DNA of 64,000 nucleotides from Actinoplanes sichuanensis (GTDB lineage: Bacteria > Actinomycetota > Actinomycetes > Mycobacteriales > Micromonosporaceae), in assembly GCF_033097365.1 (NCBI RefSeq), contig NZ_AP028461.1, positions 186,001 to 250,000 on the forward strand, read 5' to 3'. Under the pieces are notes generated by a model. That model was not told where the DNA came from. It did not search any database and was given only the letters and a program-made list of their open reading frames with translations. Position numbers and translations under genes: made by a program. Positions 59,644-64,000 of this stretch are shown one piece after another (the stretch's first letter is position 1; every line of letters begins with the position of its first letter).

Positions 59644-61905
59644 GTGTGGTCCCGTTCGTTGTTCGCGGCGACGACGCGCCGCGAACGGGTGGCGTGGCGG
59701 GGCCTCGCCGCACTGCTGACCGCGCAGGTGACGATCTACGCGGCCGGGGTCGACGACCACCCCGTCGCGGGGCTGCTGCACAACATCCTCTACCTGATCC
59801 CGGGCCTGCTCGTGGCGAGCCTCGCCAGTCGTGCGCCCGGCCCGGTCCGTACCGCCTGGGCGTTCCTGTCCGCCGGACTGCTGTCCTACGCCGTGGCGAA
59901 CCTCTACTGGTGGACGTTCGTCCGCGACCTCGATCCGGAACCGTTGATCACCCCGGCCGACCCGCTGTGGCTGGCCTTCTATCCGTGCCTGGTGACCGCG
60001 CTCGTGCTGGTGTTGCGGCACCGCCTGCCCCGGGTCAGCGCCTCCGCCTGGATGGACGGGGTGATCGCGGCCGGCGCGGTCGCCTCACTGGTGTCGGTCC
60101 CGGTGCTCGGCGCGATCGAACCGGCCCCGCACTCCACGGTCCTCGGCGTGGTGGTGAACGCCGCCTACCCGATCGCCGACATCGCCGTCGCGGGCTGCCT
60201 GCTCGGCGCATGGGCGCTGTCCGGATGGCGCGCCGACCGGGTGCTCGGTCTGCTCATCGCCGGAATGGGCCTGTTCGCGGCGGCCGACACGGTCAGCATG
60301 GTGCTGCTGTGGGAGGGCCTCGACGTCCCGGCCGCCGTCGACCTGGCCTGGCTCACCGCCCTGAGCCTGCTCGCGCTGGCCGCCCGGCAGCCGTCCGGCC
60401 ACACCCGGGCGACCCGCCCCAGCCTGTGGCTGAGCACCACGGTCCCGGCCGGTCTCGCGGTCTGCTGCCTGGGCCTGCTGCTGTGGGCGGCGCTGACCGC
60501 ACACCGCATCCCGCCGGTCAGCAGCGTGCTCGCCGGGATCGCGGTCACGGCCGCGATCGTACGGATGATGGCCAGTGTCCGTACCGCGGAGGCGCTCGGC
60601 GCGGCCCGCCGGCAGGCGCGCACCGACGAGCTGACCGGCCTCGCCAACCGCCGGTTCTTCGTCGAACGCCTGGAACGCGAACTCGACCGCCCCGACCCCG
60701 GACCGGCCGTCGCCTACGTCGACCTGGACCGCTTCAAAGAGGTCAACGACAGCTTCGGCCACGACGTCGGGGACACCCTGCTACGGCTGGTCGGCGCCCG
60801 GATGCGCGAGTCGCTGGGGCCGGAGGTGCTACTGGCCCGGCTCGGTGGGGACGAGTTCGGGCTGATCATGCCCGGTACCGGTCGGGATCGGGCCGCCGAG
60901 ATCGTCGACGGGGTGCTGAGCACCCTGCGGGAGCCGTTCGTCCTGCCCGAGGTGGACCTGCACGTCGACGCCAGCATCGGCATCGCGGTCTGCCCCGACG
61001 ACGGCGCCGACCGGTCGACGCTGCTGCGGCGGGCCGACGTGGCCATGTACGCGGCCAAGACCGGGCACGGCGGGGGACCGGTCTTCGCCACCGGGCTCGA
61101 CGACCACGCGCGGGCCCGGCTGACCATGCTCGAGGAACTGCGCGCCGGACTGGACCGCGGGGAACTGGTACTGCACTACCAGCCCAAGGTGACCGTCGAC
61201 GCGGCCGCCCGGGTCACCGGCGTGGAGGCGCTGGTCCGCTGGCAGCACCCGACCCGCGGTCTGGTCTATCCGGACGCGTTCCTCTACACCGCGGAGAGCG
61301 CCGACCTGATGGGCCGGATCACCACGGTCGTGCTCGACCTGGCCTGCCGGCAGAGCCGGCTGTGGCACGACCAGGGGCTGCCGGTATCGGTGGCGGTCAA
61401 CCTGTCGGTCTCCGACCTGCGCGACCCCGGTTTTCCGGAGCAGGTCGGCGAGTTGCTGCGACGACACCGGCTGCCGCCCGCCGCCCTCGAACTCGAAGTC
61501 ACCGAGAGCGTCCTGATGACCGACGCCGACAACGCGTTGCAGTCGCTCGGGCGGCTGCGTGACATGGGCGTCCGGCTGGCCGTCGACGACTACGGCACCG
61601 GCTACTCCAGCCTCAGCTACCTGCAGGTCCTGCCGGTCGACGACCTGAAACTGGACCGGGCCTTCGTCAGCCGCTGCGGGGTCGACCCGCGGAGCGCCGC
61701 GATCGTGCACAGCACCGTCCAGTTGGCGCACTCGCTCGGCATGCAGATCGTGGCCGAAGGCGTCGAGGACGCCGACATCTTCGAACGGCTGCGCGGTTAC
61801 GGCTGCGACCTCGCCCAGGGGTACGGGATCGCCCGACCGCAGGATGCCGCCACCACCACGGCCTGGCTGCTCGAACGGGAACTCGCCGATCGGGCCGCGG
61901 CGTAG
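59644..61905 (+). CDS. Membrane GGDEF-EAL protein (c-di-GMP turnover)
   Basis: A 753-residue protein with eight or nine transmembrane helices (residues ~15-310), a GGDEF domain (DELTGLANRRFFVERLERELD, DLDRFKEVNDSFGHDVGD, LGGDEFGLI) and a C-terminal EAL domain (GVEALVRWQHP, NLSVSDLRD, DDYGTGYSSLSYLQVLP, EGVEDADIFERLRGYGCDLAQGYGIARPQ). Both active sites look intact, so it could both make and degrade cyclic di-GMP; one activity usually dominates. Start GTG 59644 gives a short basic N-terminus before the first helix. A bidirectional terminator follows. Confidence 0.93.
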   Translation: MWSRSLFAATTRRERVAWRGLAALLTAQVTIYAAGVDDHPVAGLLHNILYLIPGLLVASLASRAPGPVRTAWAFLSAGLLSYAVANLYWWTFVRDLDPEPLITPADPLWLAFYPCLVTALVLVLRHRLPRVSASAWMDGVIAAGAVASLVSVPVLGAIEPAPHSTVLGVVVNAAYPIADIAVAGCLLGAWALSGWRADRVLGLLIAGMGLFAAADTVSMVLLWEGLDVPAAVDLAWLTALSLLALAARQPSGHTRATRPSLWLSTTVPAGLAVCCLGLLLWAALTAHRIPPVSSVLAGIAVTAAIVRMMASVRTAEALGAARRQARTDELTGLANRRFFVERLERELDRPDPGPAVAYVDLDRFKEVNDSFGHDVGDTLLRLVGARMRESLGPEVLLARLGGDEFGLIMPGTGRDRAAEIVDGVLSTLREPFVLPEVDLHVDASIGIAVCPDDGADRSTLLRRADVAMYAAKTGHGGGPVFATGLDDHARARLTMLEELRAGLDRGELVLHYQPKVTVDAAARVTGVEALVRWQHPTRGLVYPDAFLYTAESADLMGRITTVVLDLACRQSRLWHDQGLPVSVAVNLSVSDLRDPGFPEQVGELLRRHRLPPAALELEVTESVLMTDADNALQSLGRLRDMGVRLAVDDYGTGYSSLSYLQVLPVDDLKLDRAFVSRCGVDPRSAAIVHSTVQLAHSLGMQIVAEGVEDADIFERLRGYGCDLAQGYGIARPQDAATTTAWLLERELADRAAA

Positions 61906-62001
61906 CTCAGGTCCGCAGCGTGTGCCCGGCCGGCCGGCCGTAGAGGAGGCCCTCGCACGGCAGCGCGCCCGCCGCGACCGCACCCCGTCCGGAAACGACG
62001 C

Positions 62002-62029
62002 AGCGCCCCCGGCGTCGGCCGGGGGCGCT
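62002..62029. terminator. Bidirectional terminator hairpin
   Basis: A perfect 12-bp stem AGCGCCCCCGGC / GCCGGGGGCGCT with a 4-nt loop, between the GGDEF-EAL gene and the convergent membrane-protein gene; TT follows on the + strand. Confidence 0.85.
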
Positions 62030-62035
62030 TGACGG

Positions 62036-62650
62036 TCAGCGGGAGATGACCGGAACGTTGCGGATCTGGTGCTCGATCAGACGGTTCGCGAACTTGATGA
62101 CCTCGGCGTCCCGGCCCGCCGGGCTGAAGTCCTTGCCCGGCTGCTGCTCGGCGACCCACCGCTCCGACCGCTCCACCATCCGGAACAGGTCGGTGACGGC
62201 TCCCGGATGCTGCCGGCAGAGGTCGACGGCGATCCGCAGGCGGCGCTCCGGAACACCCTTCAGGTACTCCGGCATACCGGCCTTCCAGGCGAGCGGATGC
62301 ACCAGGTAGCCAGCCGGCAGGTTGCCCGGACCGCCCATCGCCTCGAGGATCTGCAGCGGATCCAGTCGCAGTGGCGGCGCTTTCACACCCATCCAGGCGA
62401 GCCCGGCGAGCGCCAGCACGATCATGACGAAGATCGCGGCCAGCGGGTTACCGGTACCGGCCGCCAGGATGATCCCGAACCCGACGAGCACCAGGCCGCC
62501 GGCGGTGATCGTCCCGGTGTTGCCGGTCGTGTCGCACGCCTCCCGCCGGGCCTCGTCGATGTACTTCTGAATCACGCTCTCCAGTAGAGGATTCGACGGT
62601 CTCCATCGATCACCCCGTACCGGAAAAGAGCCTTCGGATAACTGAGTCAT
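62036..62650 (-). CDS. Hypothetical membrane protein
   Basis: A 204-residue protein. Two adjacent hydrophobic helices (about 50-66, GGLVLVGFGIILAAG, and 70-88, PLAAIFVMIVLALAGLAWMG) form a hairpin, and the remaining C-terminal ~110 residues are cytoplasmic and helical (VPERRLRIAVDLCRQH, RDAEVIKFANRLIEHQIRN). No family is recognised. The frame starts at ATG 62650. Function unknown. It shares a terminator with the GGDEF-EAL gene. Confidence 0.72.
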   Translation of the reverse strand: MTQLSEGSFPVRGDRWRPSNPLLESVIQKYIDEARREACDTTGNTGTITAGGLVLVGFGIILAAGTGNPLAAIFVMIVLALAGLAWMGVKAPPLRLDPLQILEAMGGPGNLPAGYLVHPLAWKAGMPEYLKGVPERRLRIAVDLCRQHPGAVTDLFRMVERSERWVAEQQPGKDFSPAGRDAEVIKFANRLIEHQIRNVPVISR

Positions 62651-62789
62651 GGGCTTCGAGTCCTTCCCGCTCGTCCGTGTGCGGTTTCCGGACCACGAGG
62701 AACGGCCGTCCGTGGCCGCCCCTTCTCCGGTAGTGCCGCGAGAATCGGCACCCCGGCCACGGACTTGAGGGTTCGGCGGACCCGCTCGC

Positions 62790-63764
62790 TCAGAGGTAGG
62801 ACTCGGTGCCCGGGACGGCGGTGGGCAGCTTCCGGCGGGCCCGCTCGCCGCGGACCACCACCTCGACCACGTCGTACAGCGCGCCGGCCACCGCGATGAC
62901 GATCACCATGCCGGTCAGCCACCGCAGCGGGTCGGTGTCACCCCAGTCGAGAGTGGCGATCCAGGCCGGGTTGAAGAACCGCCCGGTCGCGGCCAGCCAC
63001 ACGAGCGGGCCGGTGAACAACACCGCCAGGACCGCGTTGACCAGGGTCACCGTGTGCGACCAGGCGCCGCGCCGCGACAGCCAGACCGCATAGAGAGCCT
63101 CCAAAATCAAGATCACGATGAGGTACGGCCACCAGAACGACCAGTTCGCCGGATCGAGGACGGGCTCCTCGGTGAAGGTGAACTGCTGCAGGACCAGGGC
63201 CGCGATCAGCAGCACCGGCCAGATGACCGCCGACCACAGCTGCGCCGGAGTCAGGAACCCGGGCTCGTAACGGGGTAGATCGGCCGGTGTCCACGGCCGT
63301 CGTCCGGGCAGCCCGGCCCGGGTCACACCGCCCCGCTCCAGCAGCGCGAACGTCAGCGTCGACCAGAACACCATGTGCGCGCCGACGGTCAGCAGCGTGC
63401 CGATCCCGGTGCCGACGACCTCGCCGAACGAGGCGCCGCCCAGCGCCCGGATCACCACCGAAAGGGTCACCACCGCGGGCAGGACGATCGACAGCAGCAT
63501 GGTCAGCAGCCGCTGCCAGGCCGGGAAGACGGCCGGCCCGATCAGGTAGCGGGGCCGGTCCGCGTAACCGTCGGCCAGCCGGTCCGGGTCGCCGAGCTCC
63601 AGCAGGGTCTGCTCGACGGCGGTGTCGTGGGCGGCGCCGCCGTCGACCCGGGCGTCGACCGCGTCGTCGATGGAGGTGCGCAGCTCGCGTTCGATGTCGG
63701 ATCGCTGCTGCTCCGGAACGCGGCGCAGCACGGTGAAGACGTAGCGGTCGATGAGGGTGGTCAC
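62790..63764 (-). CDS. Membrane protein with N-terminal permease-prefix-like domain
   Basis: A 324-residue protein. The N-terminal ~80 residues (VLRRVPEQQRSDIERELRTSIDDAVDARV, LLELGDPDRLADGYADRPRYLIG) match the cytoplasmic prefix found in HAAS/DUF1700-type proteins regulated by PadR. About seven transmembrane helices follow. GTG 63764 overlaps the PadR stop (GTGA), so the pair is co-translated. Such PadR/membrane-protein pairs are common in actinobacteria and sense envelope stress or antibiotics; here the function is inferred only from that pairing. Confidence 0.8.
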   Translation of the reverse strand: MTTLIDRYVFTVLRRVPEQQRSDIERELRTSIDDAVDARVDGGAAHDTAVEQTLLELGDPDRLADGYADRPRYLIGPAVFPAWQRLLTMLLSIVLPAVVTLSVVIRALGGASFGEVVGTGIGTLLTVGAHMVFWSTLTFALLERGGVTRAGLPGRRPWTPADLPRYEPGFLTPAQLWSAVIWPVLLIAALVLQQFTFTEEPVLDPANWSFWWPYLIVILILEALYAVWLSRRGAWSHTVTLVNAVLAVLFTGPLVWLAATGRFFNPAWIATLDWGDTDPLRWLTGMVIVIAVAGALYDVVEVVVRGERARRKLPTAVPGTESYL

Positions 63765-64000
63765 AGCTCGCTCCCTGATTCGGTGCCGGCGGGGGTGTCC
63801 AGGTCGCCGATCGCGGAGTCCAGCCGCGCCCACTCGCCGCGCAGCGCCGCCGCGATGGCGTCACCCCGCTCGGTGGTGCGGTAGAACTTCCGCGGCCGTG
63901 CCTCGTCGGTGTTCCACTCACTGGTCAGCAGGCCCTGGGACTCCAGGCGCCGCAGCAGGGGGTAGAGCGTGTTGGCCTCCACCTCGAACCCGGCCGCGCT
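63761..64000 (-). CDS. PadR-family transcriptional regulator, C-terminal fragment
   Basis: About 80 codons at the right edge; the 5' part lies beyond base 64000. The fragment begins SAAGFEVEANTLYPLLRRLESQGLLTSEW, the recognition helix and wing of the PadR winged-helix domain, followed by RKFYRTTERGDAIAAAL. The stop overlaps the GTG of the membrane-protein gene. PadR repressors typically control their own operon. Confidence 0.87.
   Translation of the reverse strand, partial: SAAGFEVEANTLYPLLRRLESQGLLTSEWNTDEARPRKFYRTTERGDAIAAALRGEWARLDSAIGDLDTPAGTESGSEL

Noticed and set aside
62708..62764. Inverted repeat GTCCGTGGCC / GGCCACGGAC upstream of the membrane-protein gene at 62650
   Set aside because: The arms are perfect but separated by 37 nt. 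This is weak support for a terminator, although it could end the PadR/membrane-protein operon.
1..64000. CRISPR array, tRNA/rRNA genes, integrase, transposase or prophage genes
   Set aside because: None was recognised. The tandem repeats found are in-frame minisatellites or a simple two-copy duplication, without the spacer pattern of CRISPR.

Overview
The window is high-GC actinobacterial DNA (about 70% G+C by eye). Its content fits Micromonosporaceae, most likely an Actinoplanes-like genome: a 2-methylisoborneol operon with a family 2B encapsulin, LAL and STAND regulators, GGDEF proteins, many secreted hydrolases, and apparently leaderless promoters (TANNNT 6-8 nt before a start codon). This assignment is an inference from gene content; there is no rRNA in the window. 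No tRNA, rRNA, CRISPR array, integrase or transposase was recognised.

Region 1 (1-16.5 kb) is the most striking part. It is two divergent, tightly packed operons that look like one anti-phage system. Leftward: a GHKL-ATPase/SF2 helicase fusion, a UvrD-like SF1 helicase, the DISARM helicase drmA, and drmB, which runs off the left edge; every junction overlaps by 4 or 8 bp. Rightward: an HTH-linked N6-methyltransferase-like protein with altered catalytic motifs, a protein fusing a Ser/Thr kinase, a RelE/ParE-like domain and a UvrD-type helicase, and a second Ser/Thr kinase with a TPR-like tail whose start overlaps the preceding stop. The drmA/drmB core is known from DISARM. I do not know this combination (two kinases, a GHKL-helicase, a UvrD protein, a RelE-like domain and a degenerate methylase) as a described subtype.

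Region 2 (16.5-27.3 kb) is chromosomal: a TPR-GGDEF protein, a secreted SGNH/CE2-type esterase behind a CebR-like operator, a neprosin-domain secreted protein, an MDR oxidoreductase, a three-gene polar amino-acid ABC transporter, a cutinase, a Tat-exported beta-lactamase-like protein, and an AbiEii-type nucleotidyltransferase with its small partner. Region 3 (27.4-43.2 kb) has a lone EccC-like ATPase without its usual membrane segment, an LCP protein, small conserved genes, an XRE/NB-ARC/TPR regulator carrying an in-frame minisatellite, a beta-helix secreted protein, an AAA ATPase preceded by a coupled 26-aa ORF, and an alkaline phosphatase.

Region 4 (43.2-52.7 kb) includes a GH43 arabinanase behind a LacI-type operator, a TetR/thioesterase pair, an orphan histidine kinase, and the 2-MIB operon (encapsulin shell, 2-MIB synthase, GPP C-methyltransferase). 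ispH, a MEP-pathway gene that supplies the same precursors, is divergent from it. Region 5 (52.8-64 kb) holds a TetR regulator, a hemerythrin/split-barrel operon behind a 24-bp palindrome, an SRPBCC protein, a LAL regulator with its own in-frame minisatellite, an alpha/beta hydrolase, a GGDEF-EAL protein, and a PadR/membrane-protein pair cut by the right edge. Perfect or near-perfect hairpins mark most convergent gene ends.
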